Positions 34,859 through 45,016 of a DNA stretch of 64,000 bases are shown one piece after another. The notes below the pieces were generated by a model. It had not been told where the DNA came from. It saw nothing but the letters and a program-made list of their open reading frames with translations, and searched no databases. The position numbers and the translations under genes were made by a program. The stretch's first letter is position 1. Each line of letters opens with the position of its first letter. Source of the stretch: Bacteroidota bacterium (lineage in GTDB: Bacteria; Bacteroidota; Bacteroidia; Chitinophagales; Chitinophagaceae). The stretch covers positions 1 to 64,000 of the forward strand of contig CANHGS010000003.1 of the NCBI GenBank assembly GCA_947460595.1, read 5' to 3'.

Positions 34859-36118
34859 TCACGCCTGATGTTTCAGAATGATATTACTAATAAAAGAATT
34901 CAATTTAGTAAACTCATTATTCCAATTATACTTTGAATTTGCAATTTTAGTGGCGTTAGATGAATGCAAACTTAGAATGTCAGGATTTAAATAATAAAAA
35001 TGCAAACAATCTACAATTGATTCAATATTATTCTGATTATACAACAAACCAACTTCAAGTTCATGCATAAATAAAGATTGCGCTTTGGTATTAGAATAAA
35101 TTATTGCATTACCTGCTAATAAGTAAATAAATAATTTATTTGTTAAACAGATATCCCTATTAATGATATTAGAAACTTCTGTAGCTAACCCTATATGATG
35201 TTGAGAAGAAATGAGAACTAATTCGTATTCACTAACAGTTGGTAAGAAAATTAAACTGGTTGAATTTATCCTATTATTAATAGCTAAATTAATAAATTCA
35301 TTTTTTTGATCTTCTAAAATATTCCCTAATAATGTCAATTCAATTTGACAATCCTTTAATCGACCCATTGCAATTATAACTTCTTCGATACCTCTATTTT
35401 TTCCAATAGTCTGAGAAAACCAAAATAATTTTAAAGGTAAATCAGGTATTAAATTGTTTTTATAATTTTTAAGGTCTTGAGAAAAACAATTTAAAACAGT
35501 TTGAAAAGGAAGATTTGGAAATAAATTCTGGTACGCTATTTCAATCAAAGGACTAGATGAAATTGCAGCACTTAAATACTTTACATAACAATTTTCAATT
35601 GAAATTACTTTCCTAAAATGTAATAGGTTTTCCTGCCCTTCACCACGATGAAAATCTTCAAAATCATAAATACAAGGGGATTTAAATTTTTTAGATGCCG
35701 AAACAATAGCTGGGAATGAACCTAAATTATGACCAATATATAAATCGGCTTTTATACGCTTTGCTTTCCGTCTAAGTTCTTGACTAAATAAAACCAATGA
35801 TTTTAAAGCAGCTCCGTTAATATCTCCCCCTAAGTAATATACAACTTTATAAAATCGCTGTCTAAATAAAGCTAGTTGATAAAGAATTGGTTGTTTTTTG
35901 GCATGAAATCCAACCTGAATCCAACGAATATTATTCTGTAATTTAAATAAGTTATCATCAAATGTGTCTGCCCAAGGCGATATTGGGGTATATAAAACTG
36001 TCACATAATACCCAGCCTCGTTCAAAGAAATTGCTTCTTTCTTCATACGTGGATTAGCAGTAGGCTGAGCGGAAGTTACTATTAAAACTTTCTTCAAATC
36101 TTTAAACTTGGTTGACAA
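34859..36118 (-). CDS. GT4-like glycosyltransferase
   Basis: A 419-residue GT-B-like protein. N-terminal VLIVTSAQPTANPRMKKEA and later YIGHNLGSFPAI and CIYDFEDFHRGE characterise a Bacteroidota glycosyltransferase group. The donor half has LKLFWFSQTIGKNRGIEEV and LTLLGNI; the final Glu motif is weak (LTNKLFIYLLAGNAIIYSN). The start is TTG at 36118. A 178-base AT-rich gap lies upstream (36119-36296) with no recognised promoter element, yet it is among the larger breaks in the locus and may start a transcript. Confidence 0.75.
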   Translation of the reverse strand: MSTKFKDLKKVLIVTSAQPTANPRMKKEAISLNEAGYYVTVLYTPISPWADTFDDNLFKLQNNIRWIQVGFHAKKQPILYQLALFRQRFYKVVYYLGGDINGAALKSLVLFSQELRRKAKRIKADLYIGHNLGSFPAIVSASKKFKSPCIYDFEDFHRGEGQENLLHFRKVISIENCYVKYLSAAISSSPLIEIAYQNLFPNLPFQTVLNCFSQDLKNYKNNLIPDLPLKLFWFSQTIGKNRGIEEVIIAMGRLKDCQIELTLLGNILEDQKNEFINLAINNRINSTSLIFLPTVSEYELVLISSQHHIGLATEVSNIINRDICLTNKLFIYLLAGNAIIYSNTKAQSLFMHELEVGLLYNQNNIESIVDCLHFYYLNPDILSLHSSNATKIANSKYNWNNEFTKLNSFISNIILKHQA

Positions 36119-36296
36119 TCTAGATTACATTTTTTTCATCTTGAAGGTTATATTCAAAGATGAAATGAATCATAGAAAGAAACTTTTGATTGATATTATT
36201 TAATATTTTTTTTAAGAGACATATGGGATAAGATGTGACAATTGAAATTTTAAATAATAAAGTTCAACTTCTCACTCTTTATTAAATGGAACTAAA

Positions 36297-37313
36297 CTAT
36301 AAAGAAAGATATTGTTTAGCAATAACCTTTACATGAAATTTACTTTTTGCTAATTCACAACACTCCCTCCTGTCTATTTGATTTATAACTTTAACTGCTG
36401 AAATCATTTGTGCAAGGTCTTCAACAATAAAACCTGTTTTCCCTTCCGTAATAACTTCATTTACAGAACCTTTATTAAGAGCAATCACGGGCGTACCACA
36501 AGCCATTGCCTCAACCATAACCATACCAAATGGTTCATTCCATTCTATAGGAAATAGCAATGCTTTTGATGAACCAAGCCATTTGTTCTTTTGTTCATCA
36601 TTTAAAGGACCTAAATAAATTATTTGAACTCCATCAATAAATGGTTCAATCTGGTTTTTAAAGTATAATTGTTCTTCAGGCAAAGGAGAAATATTTCCAG
36701 CTAAAATCAATTTACTTCCTGTGGATTTAGCTACAATTATCGCATTATGAGCACCTTTAACCTTTTCTATTCTCCCTAAAAACATTAAAGGAGCATCCGA
36801 ATCCACATTTGAGTATAAAGTATATGAATTGAAATCTATTGCATTATAAACTGTTGTCCAATTTCCACTAGTTTCAATTCTACTAATCAAATTAGAACTA
36901 CAACCAGTAAAACAAATATTCCTATTAGGTAACTTATTTACCATAGAAATATTCTTACTGGTAATTTCTCTGCCATAAGTCATTATTTTTTTAATCTTAT
37001 GATTGAGAACTGGAAGCAAATAAGCAAGTCTTCCGAAATTATGAATCAGATCAAATTTGTTTTTATGTTTCATCAGAAATATCCAAGCAGTAGGTATTGC
37101 TAATAAACTATCTATTTTTTTTGGAGGGAATCCCTCTTTGCCAATTGAGTGAACAATACAATTGTTAATCTTGGATCCTTTTGTAACTAACAAATGAACT
37201 TCATGACCAAGTCTTACATATTCCTTAGCAAACATATATACCAACCGTTCATGTCCGCCATAGCCCTTTGGAGGTACTAATATTCCTGGATCCATCACTA
37301 ATAAAATCCGCAT
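36297..37313 (-). CDS. GT4 glycosyltransferase
   Basis: A 338-residue GT-B enzyme, shorter than most. N-terminal ILLVMDPGILVPPKGYGGHER includes the acceptor-side glycine loop PPKGYGGHE common in GT4. The donor domain has APLMFLGRIEKVKGAHNAI, KLILAGNIS, ALLFPIEWNEPFGMVMVEAMACG (with E-x7-E) and TPVIALNKGSVNEVI. It starts two bases after the stop of the upstream GT4 gene, so translation is probably coupled. Specificity unknown. Confidence 0.88.
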   Translation of the reverse strand: MRILLVMDPGILVPPKGYGGHERLVYMFAKEYVRLGHEVHLLVTKGSKINNCIVHSIGKEGFPPKKIDSLLAIPTAWIFLMKHKNKFDLIHNFGRLAYLLPVLNHKIKKIMTYGREITSKNISMVNKLPNRNICFTGCSSNLISRIETSGNWTTVYNAIDFNSYTLYSNVDSDAPLMFLGRIEKVKGAHNAIIVAKSTGSKLILAGNISPLPEEQLYFKNQIEPFIDGVQIIYLGPLNDEQKNKWLGSSKALLFPIEWNEPFGMVMVEAMACGTPVIALNKGSVNEVITEGKTGFIVEDLAQMISAVKVINQIDRRECCELAKSKFHVKVIAKQYLSL

Positions 37314-37315
37314 TA

Positions 37316-38641
37316 TTAATTAAGCATTTTTTTGTATAAATTAAAATAGGCATTAGATACATTAGAAAAATCATTTGGTGCTGCTATATTATTAATTAAA
37401 TTTTCTAGCAAACTTGGTTCATTTATACATCTTAATAATTGCTTTTTTAAAGAGTCAGTATCATTAAAATTAAAAAGAAGACCATTGTAATTATGTTGAA
37501 TTTGCTCTGCATTTCCTTTTACATTACTAGCAATTACAGGTGTTTGTGCTGCAAAAGATTCTTGAATTACTAGAGGAGACATTTCTGAAAATGTAGAACA
37601 CAAACATAGTAAATCATAATTCTTCATTGTTTGAACAATATTGGAATGTAATATTGGTCCTTTAAAAGAAATCATGTTATTTGTTAAACAGCTTTTTTTA
37701 CAATCCGTTTCATACTCATCATTATTAGATTGACCATAAATATCAAGTGAAATTTTATATTCACGTAATTCGGAAATTGCCTTTAAAAGCAAATGCAATC
37801 CTTTAAATTCAACAATTCTACCTATAAATACTAATTTTAAAATTGAATTGGTTTTTAACCGATCCTTCTTTGGGATTGCATATTCTTCACTGATCAATCC
37901 TTGTGAAATGTGCACAAGCTTTTCTTGTGGAACACCATTAAGCATCAATACTTTTTTATACCATTCGGTTAGTACTACAATAGTATCACATTTATCAATG
38001 AGGTAATTAAAATTGACTCTTAATTGACTAATCTGTTGAACTGTCGAAAATGCAGTACCAATAGAATTTTTCCAATTGTAAGGATTTACATTAAAATAAT
38101 TAAATAGTGTAGAAACATTAACTAGAAAAGGAGTAGTTACTTTAGTTCTTTTTTTTGTATTTAAATAACAAATACTGCATTTTCTATTTTCAATTATACC
38201 ATCACATTCTTTGACTCCATTATATAGTAATGTGTCAGATTTACAAGTATAACCAGCTAAATGGAAAGTCATTAAAATTTTTATACCAGATTTCTTAACT
38301 ACATCTAGATGGTGTAAACCAATGCCAGAACTACCAGACAATTCATGAAAATGAACAATATCTGGCTTTTCAGTTAAAATAATTTGTTCAAAATTTACTA
38401 AGCCCAATGGCTTAATCAAACCCATTTGAAGCTCTCTAGTAACTAATGACGGTTCTGCATAACTAAATACTTTTAAACCATCAAAAACATACTCAAAATC
38501 ATTTTTAGAATCATAATTAGGGATCACAACAGAAGAGTCAATATTAAGTTTTTTAAGATGCTTATTTAATGCCCAAACATAAATTTCTGTTCCGGCTGTT
38601 TGTTTGGGCAAAAAATGATTTAAAACTTGTAAAACTTTCAT
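37316..38641 (-). CDS. GT4 glycosyltransferase with Cys-rich insert
   Basis: A 441-residue GT-B enzyme. N-terminal VLQVLNHFLPKQTAGTEIY holds the acceptor loop. At about 133-168 lie Cys residues (YTCKSDTLL, KECDG, KCSICYLN) resembling a small zinc-binding insert seen in some GT4 proteins. The donor domain has LKLVFIGRIVEFKGLHLL, LLCLCSTFSEMSPLVIQESFAA and TPVIASNVKGNAEQI. Its ATG overlaps the stop of the methyltransferase upstream by four bases. Specificity unknown. Confidence 0.86.
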   Translation of the reverse strand: MKVLQVLNHFLPKQTAGTEIYVWALNKHLKKLNIDSSVVIPNYDSKNDFEYVFDGLKVFSYAEPSLVTRELQMGLIKPLGLVNFEQIILTEKPDIVHFHELSGSSGIGLHHLDVVKKSGIKILMTFHLAGYTCKSDTLLYNGVKECDGIIENRKCSICYLNTKKRTKVTTPFLVNVSTLFNYFNVNPYNWKNSIGTAFSTVQQISQLRVNFNYLIDKCDTIVVLTEWYKKVLMLNGVPQEKLVHISQGLISEEYAIPKKDRLKTNSILKLVFIGRIVEFKGLHLLLKAISELREYKISLDIYGQSNNDEYETDCKKSCLTNNMISFKGPILHSNIVQTMKNYDLLCLCSTFSEMSPLVIQESFAAQTPVIASNVKGNAEQIQHNYNGLLFNFNDTDSLKKQLLRCINEPSLLENLINNIAAPNDFSNVSNAYFNLYKKMLN

Positions 38642-39420
38642 GACTTTTCACAAACAGCTATTAAAACAAAAGGACCGTTTGAACTTGTATCAATTGATGA
38701 ATAATTTTCATAAGGAACAATGTCAAAATCCTCCAGTTGTTCAGGTAGTTGAGTTGAAAAAATATGTCCTTTAAAAATACGTTGAATAAATTGACCAATT
38801 CTAATAAATGGATTACTTAGAATAGTATTCAGTTCACTCCTAAATTGTTTTCTGAGTTTGCCAATTGAGGTAAGTTCTTGTCCGAATAATTGAATACTTA
38901 AAAAACCAGCTTTTTGTAAAATAGAAACAAAATCATGTGGTGTATATTCTTTTTCATGAAACTCCCATTTATTTTGATTCTCTATATCAGAAACTATCTG
39001 ATTAGGAGTACTAATAAATAATCTTCCACCTATCTGTAAATTATTAAAACACTGTCTTAAAAATTCATCTGGATTTGGTAAATGCTCTAATGTTTCAAAA
39101 CTTATAATTGCATCAAATGGACCATAGGATTTAGAATTTTCAAGAGTATGACAGTCATCTTCCAAATAGTGAATATTATGACTATTAAACTTTGACCTAG
39201 CAATTTCTAGTGCCACTTTAGATCTGTCAATCGCTACTATATTAGTATCAGGATTAGAACTAAGTAGAAAACTTCCATACCCTACACCACAGGCCGCATC
39301 TAAGATATTAAAGTGTTTCATTAAAGGTATTTGTGAAACAACAAATTGATACCTTTTAATATGATTAGCGTAAAATGCATCCCATTCTTTTGTTCCTGGA
39401 ATAATTCTTTCAATGGCCAT
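38638..39420 (-). CDS. Class I SAM-dependent methyltransferase
   Basis: A 260-residue methyltransferase of the Methyltransf_11/UbiE-like type. Motif I is NILDAACGVGYGSFLLS (about 39-55), followed by IVAIDRSKVALEIA, the post-motif FDAIISFETLEHLPNPDEFL and GGRLFISTPNQ. It probably methylates a sugar or a glycan end; the pattern is common in O-antigen loci, where end-methylation can stop chain growth. Its stop overlaps the downstream GT4 ATG by four bases. Confidence 0.88.
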   Translation of the reverse strand: MAIERIIPGTKEWDAFYANHIKRYQFVVSQIPLMKHFNILDAACGVGYGSFLLSSNPDTNIVAIDRSKVALEIARSKFNSHNIHYLEDDCHTLENSKSYGPFDAIISFETLEHLPNPDEFLRQCFNNLQIGGRLFISTPNQIVSDIENQNKWEFHEKEYTPHDFVSILQKAGFLSIQLFGQELTSIGKLRKQFRSELNTILSNPFIRIGQFIQRIFKGHIFSTQLPEQLEDFDIVPYENYSSIDTSSNGPFVLIAVCEKS

Positions 39421-39428
39421 ATAATATA

Positions 39429-40295
39429 TTATTTAAAATATTTTCTCCAACCTAATTGCCACATTTTATGTCGCACTAAACCAACATAATGCCTAATAGC
39501 AAAATCGCGTATATCAAGTGGCTTAAGTGAAAAATGGTCATTGGCTGAAGCGTGAAAAATTCTAGGATCTAATATCATTGCCTCAAAATCTTTTGAGAAT
39601 ATTAGGTTTAATGCTGTTTGATCTAGAAAGTAACTTTCCGACTTTAGTTTTTTTGCTTGATTTAAATAATCAAAACCAAGTTCCCAATTCAATTCACTGT
39701 TTACAATAACAAAACCTGCGTTTACAGAATACATCAATTTTTCGAATCTGAAATCTTCTCCTAAGGAAGAATCATAATTACAACATTCTGGAGGCTCTGG
39801 CAAATACCAATTTTTTGTTTTAAAAGCTGGTAAATAATCATAAAATTTAGGATAGTAAATAATATCAGAGTCAGTAAAAATAGTTGTTCCATGAATCCAA
39901 TGGCTTGAAAATGCAATAAACTTTCTTAATTGCCATTTTTGCGAATAATCATCGGATTTATCTTGTGAAACAAAATGATTCCACTTAAAATATTGAACAA
40001 ATCCGAATTGTTTGATTAAACTAATTTGTTGAGCTGTTAGATTGTCATCAAGGTATAATGTCCATACTTTCGGCTCTCCTATTGAATCAAGAAAAGAAAT
40101 AATACATAATAATAAATCTGTGATATTATTAGAATTAACAAATGTAACAAGCGAAATATCAATAAATTCTTTTTTTGAATGAAGATGTAATTTTACATCA
40201 TTTGAAGAAATATAATTTTCAAATTCATTTTTATTATTCTTACCTATTTGTTTACTGATAAATTTATTAACTCTTCCTAAACCTGCAATCCGCAT
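39429..40295 (-). CDS. Putative GT-A-fold transferase
   Basis: A 288-residue protein with features of a nucleotide-sugar transferase. It has SLVTFVNSNNITDLLLCI, VWTLYLDDNL, a metal-type motif FTDSDIIYYP (about 149-158), NAGFVIVNSEL and YFLDQTALNLIF. This is the pattern of GT8- or GT2-like GT-A domains in which DSD binds metal. No exact family was recognised. It lies between two methyltransferases in a tightly packed run, which supports a role in glycan assembly. Confidence 0.65.
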   Translation of the reverse strand: MRIAGLGRVNKFISKQIGKNNKNEFENYISSNDVKLHLHSKKEFIDISLVTFVNSNNITDLLLCIISFLDSIGEPKVWTLYLDDNLTAQQISLIKQFGFVQYFKWNHFVSQDKSDDYSQKWQLRKFIAFSSHWIHGTTIFTDSDIIYYPKFYDYLPAFKTKNWYLPEPPECCNYDSSLGEDFRFEKLMYSVNAGFVIVNSELNWELGFDYLNQAKKLKSESYFLDQTALNLIFSKDFEAMILDPRIFHASANDHFSLKPLDIRDFAIRHYVGLVRHKMWQLGWRKYFK

Positions 40296-40310
40296 AATAT
40301 TAATAATATT

Positions 40311-41156
40311 TTAGTATGAATCGATAGCTAGATTAGTATTAGCAAGTGCTATCAACCATTCCATTGTGAATGCCCTACCTTCCTGAACTAATTTAATCTT
40401 TTCAAGATTGGTAAAAGTGGCATATTTTAATGGCAGATCAAATATTTTTCTTTTATCATCAAGACTAGAAATAAATTGCAAATGATGCGTATTTTTAAAC
40501 AAATCAATTAAATATTGTTTTACGTCTTTTTCAAACATGGGGTGCATTTCAATAATTAAATCACAGCTTGAAAGATTTGAAACATTTGTATCGTCAAAAA
40601 GCTTGATTTCAAATCCTTCGCAATCACAGATTATTAGAGACTTTTTTTCAAAATCAAATGAACTAAGCCATTTATTTGTACATACACCATTTACAAATAC
40701 ACGTTTGTTTGTTGCGTTGATAACAGACATTTCTTTGCATAACTGCTGTGCTAAAATATCAATATCAAAAGCGTAAATATTAGATGCAGGAAATTTTAGG
40801 GCTAGACCATTAGCATAAAATCCCTCCGCAGAACCAATATCAATAATAGAATTATAGGTGTTAGATTGAATCTTTTCAAACACAGGAGTTAATTCATTTT
40901 CATAAGTTCCAGAAAGTTTAGGAAATAAGGAACTACCAAATGAATTAAATCCCGAATATTTTAAGCCCTTAAAAAATCCATCCCTAACAAGAAGATCATT
41001 AAAGTGTGTAATTAGTCTCTGTTCAGCTACTAGATGATCATGACAACTTTTCTCAAACCTAAACCATTCTCCTATCCGTATAATAAACAAACAAATTTTC
41101 CATGTATATTTATTTGAAACTAATAACTTAATAAAAGGTAATATCACATTTTTCAT
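40311..41156 (-). CDS. FkbM-like SAM-dependent methyltransferase
   Basis: A 281-residue protein whose central part has a methyltransferase fold: SIIDIGSAEGFYANGLAL (SAM-binding glycine loop, about 99-116), NIYAFDIDILAQQLC and LIICDCEGFEIKLFDD (the FkbM-type DxEG motif). The N-terminal 80 residues have a hydrophobic patch and are of unknown role. It probably O-methylates a sugar of the locus product. It overlaps the upstream GT2 gene by four bases, so they are coupled. Confidence 0.78.
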   Translation of the reverse strand: MKNVILPFIKLLVSNKYTWKICLFIIRIGEWFRFEKSCHDHLVAEQRLITHFNDLLVRDGFFKGLKYSGFNSFGSSLFPKLSGTYENELTPVFEKIQSNTYNSIIDIGSAEGFYANGLALKFPASNIYAFDIDILAQQLCKEMSVINATNKRVFVNGVCTNKWLSSFDFEKKSLIICDCEGFEIKLFDDTNVSNLSSCDLIIEMHPMFEKDVKQYLIDLFKNTHHLQFISSLDDKRKIFDLPLKYATFTNLEKIKLVQEGRAFTMEWLIALANTNLAIDSY

Positions 41157-42067
41157 TGTGCATTTTTTTTTAGTCTTAGCCTTAATGGGAATAAAGCCTT
41201 TATAAAATCATAATACTTGATGTTTGAATGCTTATATAAATCATGAAATCTTATTGGCTTAAGTTTAAATAATAGAAGAATTAGTAGATGTCTACAAAAC
41301 AAAGATTTTTGTATCATTTTACTTTTCACAATTTGACTTTTATACAAAGGGCAATTAATATTACTAAGTAAATCTAAAGAAAGCAGATATTTTGAGAGTA
41401 AGTGTGATTCAAAATATAAAGTATCTGCCATGCGAGATTCTTGCCTGTTATGAATACGCCACCAAATTAGACCCGATTGAAAAACAATACAATCGAATTT
41501 AGATGACAACTTTAGCCATAACTCAAAATCACCTACAAACCTGTTTCCACTAAAACCACCAACCTTAAAGAAGGATTCTCTTTTAATTATACTAGAACCT
41601 GGTCCTGCATAAAAATATCCACCTTTCAAAAAATGTTCTTCGTATGCCTCCTGTGGTGAATACAAAATAGGGAAAGGCTTTAAATCATTTTGTACTTTTC
41701 TATATGAAAATCCATAAGCTGCACTAGGATTAGATTCCATATAATCAACCATCATTGAGAGTGAGTATTTATAAATACTATCATCGTGATCAAGAAACTT
41801 TAAATATTTTCCATTTGCATAAGAAGCTGCAATATTTCTATTTGCATAATCACCCAAATTAGTCTTATTTGTATAAACAAATATTCTGTTGTCTAAATCT
41901 GCAAACCTGTTACAGATTTCTAAAGTATTGTCAGTTGAACAATCATTTACAATAATCAATTCAAAATCTGTATAGCTCTGTAATAAAACACTTTGAATAG
42001 CATCAGCAATAAACTGTTCGCTATTATAAGCCGCCATTAAAACACTTACAATAGGTCTACTTGACAT
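41153..42067 (-). CDS. GT2 glycosyltransferase
   Basis: A 304-residue family 2 enzyme. Motifs: PIVSVLMAAYNSEQFI, IIVNDCSTDNT, NRNIAASYANG and FLDHDDSIY as the metal-binding DxD-type site. The acceptor side has GGYFYAGPGSSIIKRESF and FVGDFELWLKLS. The C-terminal 60 residues are basic and hydrophobic and may touch the membrane. It overlaps neighbours by 11 bases upstream and four downstream, in a translationally coupled run. Specificity unknown. Confidence 0.9.
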   Translation of the reverse strand: MSSRPIVSVLMAAYNSEQFIADAIQSVLLQSYTDFELIIVNDCSTDNTLEICNRFADLDNRIFVYTNKTNLGDYANRNIAASYANGKYLKFLDHDDSIYKYSLSMMVDYMESNPSAAYGFSYRKVQNDLKPFPILYSPQEAYEEHFLKGGYFYAGPGSSIIKRESFFKVGGFSGNRFVGDFELWLKLSSKFDCIVFQSGLIWWRIHNRQESRMADTLYFESHLLSKYLLSLDLLSNINCPLYKSQIVKSKMIQKSLFCRHLLILLLFKLKPIRFHDLYKHSNIKYYDFIKALFPLRLRLKKNAQ

Positions 42068-43235
42068 AGATATTTTTTCTAAATAACCGAGTAATAAAAT
42101 TAGGTATCCAAAACTGATCTAATTTTGATCCTATTTTTCTTGAAACGGAATGATGATTGGGTGAACTATTATTTTCAAAAAGGTGTAAGAATAATTTTTG
42201 ATATTTTGGCATTTGTATGGAAGCATTATAATATTTGTATATTTTTTCTTGAGCATTTTGTTTTAATTGAAATAATATCATTCTATTTAAATGGAGATAT
42301 ATAATCTTTTCTGCAAATAATTCATTATCATCCAAAGTACATTTGTATCCATTAATATTATCCTCAACTAATTCTTGGATCCCTCCTTCTAAATTTGAAA
42401 CAATTGGTACACAACCCATACTCATAGCTTCTAGCATTGCAACTGGCAATCCTTCAAACTTAGTAGGTAATACTAAAATATCACAATCCTTAATTTCATT
42501 CATAACTTCAGAAACAGTTGGTGGATGCCTAAAAGAAACATTAGGTTCGTTTTCCCACTCTTTTTTAAACTGTTCAGTGTCAGGTCCGTTTCCGAGTATA
42601 ATCCAATTAACATAAATACATTTTTCAACAAGTATTTGATTTATTTTAATAAGATCAAATATCCCTTTAGAGGCAGTATGCCTTCCAAGAAATAAAAGAT
42701 TTAATGATTTGGATTCGTTTATAGATATTGTACTAGAAGGATATAAAGGAATTCCATAGGGTATAAAATGAATATCTGCAATTCTATGTGGAAATATTCT
42801 TTTTAAATTATCAGAAATGAACAAACTATGTGCTATAAAGACATCTATACAATCATGATATTTTATAGATAAATCTAGATTATAAAGATCATGAACAATT
42901 TGAACAACTTTCTTTGGTATATTAAAAGCTTGTAACATTATTAAATCATATTGATCATTGCTAACCAAAATACCATCTTCAGAACTTAATTTTTTAGCCA
43001 ACTGTCCAAATGTATAATACCAATTGTTTTTAGAATCAATAATTTGATTTTCGGTTGGTTTAATTCTATCATCTAATTTAGCTGGTGTATTTAAATTCCC
43101 ATTGATATCAAGTTGAATTAAACTTTGTTCAAGTGAATAATCTCCTTTGTATATAATTAAATGTTGTACTAAGGAAGTAATACCTCCCATATTATTCACA
43201 ATTACATGAGAAACAACGGAATTTTTATGCTTCAT
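42057..43235 (-). CDS. GT4 glycosyltransferase
   Basis: A 392-residue GT-B protein. N-terminal VVSHVIVNNMGGITSLVQHL contains the acceptor loop. The donor domain has LNLLFLGRHTASKGIFDL, WIILGNGPDT, ILVLPTKFEGLPVAMLEAMSMG (E-x7-E) and VPIVSNLEGGIQEL. Its ATG overlaps the epimerase stop by 11 bases and its end overlaps the next gene by 11. A full-length, intact enzyme by every visible motif; specificity unknown. Confidence 0.9.
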   Translation of the reverse strand: MKHKNSVVSHVIVNNMGGITSLVQHLIIYKGDYSLEQSLIQLDINGNLNTPAKLDDRIKPTENQIIDSKNNWYYTFGQLAKKLSSEDGILVSNDQYDLIMLQAFNIPKKVVQIVHDLYNLDLSIKYHDCIDVFIAHSLFISDNLKRIFPHRIADIHFIPYGIPLYPSSTISINESKSLNLLFLGRHTASKGIFDLIKINQILVEKCIYVNWIILGNGPDTEQFKKEWENEPNVSFRHPPTVSEVMNEIKDCDILVLPTKFEGLPVAMLEAMSMGCVPIVSNLEGGIQELVEDNINGYKCTLDDNELFAEKIIYLHLNRMILFQLKQNAQEKIYKYYNASIQMPKYQKLFLHLFENNSSPNHHSVSRKIGSKLDQFWIPNFITRLFRKNIYVK

Positions 43236-44133
43236 TTAATAACCATTTAGCTGTTTTAGATAATCCATCATCAATCATACATTTAGAACTAAAACCAACT
43301 GAACTTAATTTAGATATATCTGCTTTCCAAAATTTAGGATCACCCTCTCTAACAGTTTGATTAAATAGCAATTTGTGATTCCATCCTAAGTGTTGTAGTA
43401 ACTTCTGTAAAAAGTATTTAATAGATATTTCATTTCCTGTAGCAACATTAAAGATTTCAAATGATTCAATTTTTGATATAATCAGATGAAATAAACTATC
43501 GGTTAAATCATCAATATAAATAAAATCACGAGTTTCATTTCCAGTACCTGACAATTCTATTATTTTATTAATCTTTCCTTTTTGAAAAGTATCCCAAATA
43601 ATTTGTTTTTTTAAACCTGGACCATACACTGAAAAGGGACGAACAATAAATATATTTATTCCATATAATTGTGCATATTCTTTACATAATATTTCAGATT
43701 GCACTTTATGAAAACCGTAAGGTGAAATAGGACTAATTAAACTTGTTTCTTTAATTGGCAAAGTTTCCGGATTACCATATACAGCTGCACTTGAGATATG
43801 AATATATTTTGTTGATTTTTGGTACTTTTTTATAGCTTCTAATATGAAAAGAACATTGCTAACATTCAATAAAAAATCTTGTATAGGATTTTCTATTGAG
43901 AAAAATACATTGCCACTACCAGCACAATTAATAATACAATCAAATGAAACCTCAGATAATAAAGTACAAAATGCATTGGTATCTACTGAAATATTAAAAT
44001 AATTATACTCAATATTTGAATGCTTTACAATATCGCACCCAAAAACTTGATACCCATTTTTAATTCCCTTCTGAATTACGTGCAACCCAATGAAGCCCTC
44101 AGATCCCAAAATCAAAATCTTATTCAATGACAT
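43225..44133 (-). CDS. NAD-dependent epimerase/dehydratase (extended SDR)
   Basis: A 302-residue extended short-chain dehydrogenase. The Rossmann motif is ILGSEGFIGLHV (GxxGxxG, about 8-19). The catalytic region has HISSAAVYGNP (Ser) and YGFHKVQSE (YxxxK), followed by VRPFSVYGPGLKKQI and DFIYIDDLTDSL. The size and motifs suit UDP-glucose 4-epimerase-like or NDP-sugar dehydratase or reductase enzymes that make a sugar donor in the cytoplasm. Exact reaction unknown. Overlaps the downstream GT4 gene. Confidence 0.88.
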   Translation of the reverse strand: MSLNKILILGSEGFIGLHVIQKGIKNGYQVFGCDIVKHSNIEYNYFNISVDTNAFCTLLSEVSFDCIINCAGSGNVFFSIENPIQDFLLNVSNVLFILEAIKKYQKSTKYIHISSAAVYGNPETLPIKETSLISPISPYGFHKVQSEILCKEYAQLYGINIFIVRPFSVYGPGLKKQIIWDTFQKGKINKIIELSGTGNETRDFIYIDDLTDSLFHLIISKIESFEIFNVATGNEISIKYFLQKLLQHLGWNHKLLFNQTVREGDPKFWKADISKLSSVGFSSKCMIDDGLSKTAKWLLNEA

Positions 44134-44140
44134 ATAAATT

Positions 44141-45016
44141 TTAGCGTATAAAACGGTGTAGACCTAATAAAGAATAAAAAAATGACCGTATATATTTAAA
44201 TCTATTATAACTAAAATACTTTGTGAGTATTATATATAAATAATTAAATATTAAACGCTTAGAAGAACTATTAATAATAAGTAAGTGTAAAAAACTAGAA
44301 CATGATAAATAATCAGAATAGGATTTATTCTCATTACCAATTCCAATAAATTTTGGTAGTGACTTTATCCATTTTTCATGAAGTACTATTGAGTCATCAA
44401 GCCATTTTTTATTGAATTTCCCTTCCGATAAGTGTTCAATTAAAATATTATTAGTTACCAATAATTTAAATTCATTTCCAACAGCAAGTGAAATATCAAT
44501 ATCATATCCATGAAACCCATTGAGTAAACTATCATCAAATTTAAACATCGTAAAGATTTCTTTTCTTCCAGCAAGAAAAACTCCATCTAAAACAGCAACT
44601 TCACAAAATTCCATGCCAATTGGAAAATAATTTGATGCTACAACCTTTTTAGAACCATGAAAATGCTGTAATGTATTATTTCTATAAAATGATTTCTCAC
44701 AACATGTCCATGGAGCTGGATAATTGGACTTATAAGTAGTACCAGACACTCCTACTAAACCTGTGTCCTTCTTGCTTAAAAGAAATTCTAGTTGTATTCC
44801 CCAGTTATTAGTATGAAAAATAACGTCTTCATGAACAAAGCAAACTAAATTATATTTTGTTACAACTAAAGTATCGTTGTAAACTTTGCAAATACCTTTA
44901 TTAATACTATTGTTTACAATTAATAATTCGTGCTCAACACCTATGGTAGCTGCTATATTTTTAATTATATTATTGCGTAAATGCTCATTAATAGAACAGA
45001 TAATAATAGAAATCAT
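44141..45016 (-). CDS. GT2-like glycosyltransferase (StrF-like)
   Basis: A protein of 291 residues from the ATG at 45016. The frame is open further up to 45091, but the chosen start gives a four-base ATGA overlap with the upstream stop and begins directly with the GT2 strand ISIIICSINEH. Further motifs: HELLIVNNSINKGI, CFVHEDVIF (metal-type site), DGVFLAGRKEIF and GFHGYDIDISL. This looks like the Glyco_tranf_2_5/StrF-like group found in polysaccharide loci. Specificity unknown. Confidence 0.82.
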   Translation of the reverse strand: MISIIICSINEHLRNNIIKNIAATIGVEHELLIVNNSINKGICKVYNDTLVVTKYNLVCFVHEDVIFHTNNWGIQLEFLLSKKDTGLVGVSGTTYKSNYPAPWTCCEKSFYRNNTLQHFHGSKKVVASNYFPIGMEFCEVAVLDGVFLAGRKEIFTMFKFDDSLLNGFHGYDIDISLAVGNEFKLLVTNNILIEHLSEGKFNKKWLDDSIVLHEKWIKSLPKFIGIGNENKSYSDYLSCSSFLHLLIINSSSKRLIFNYLYIILTKYFSYNRFKYIRSFFYSLLGLHRFIR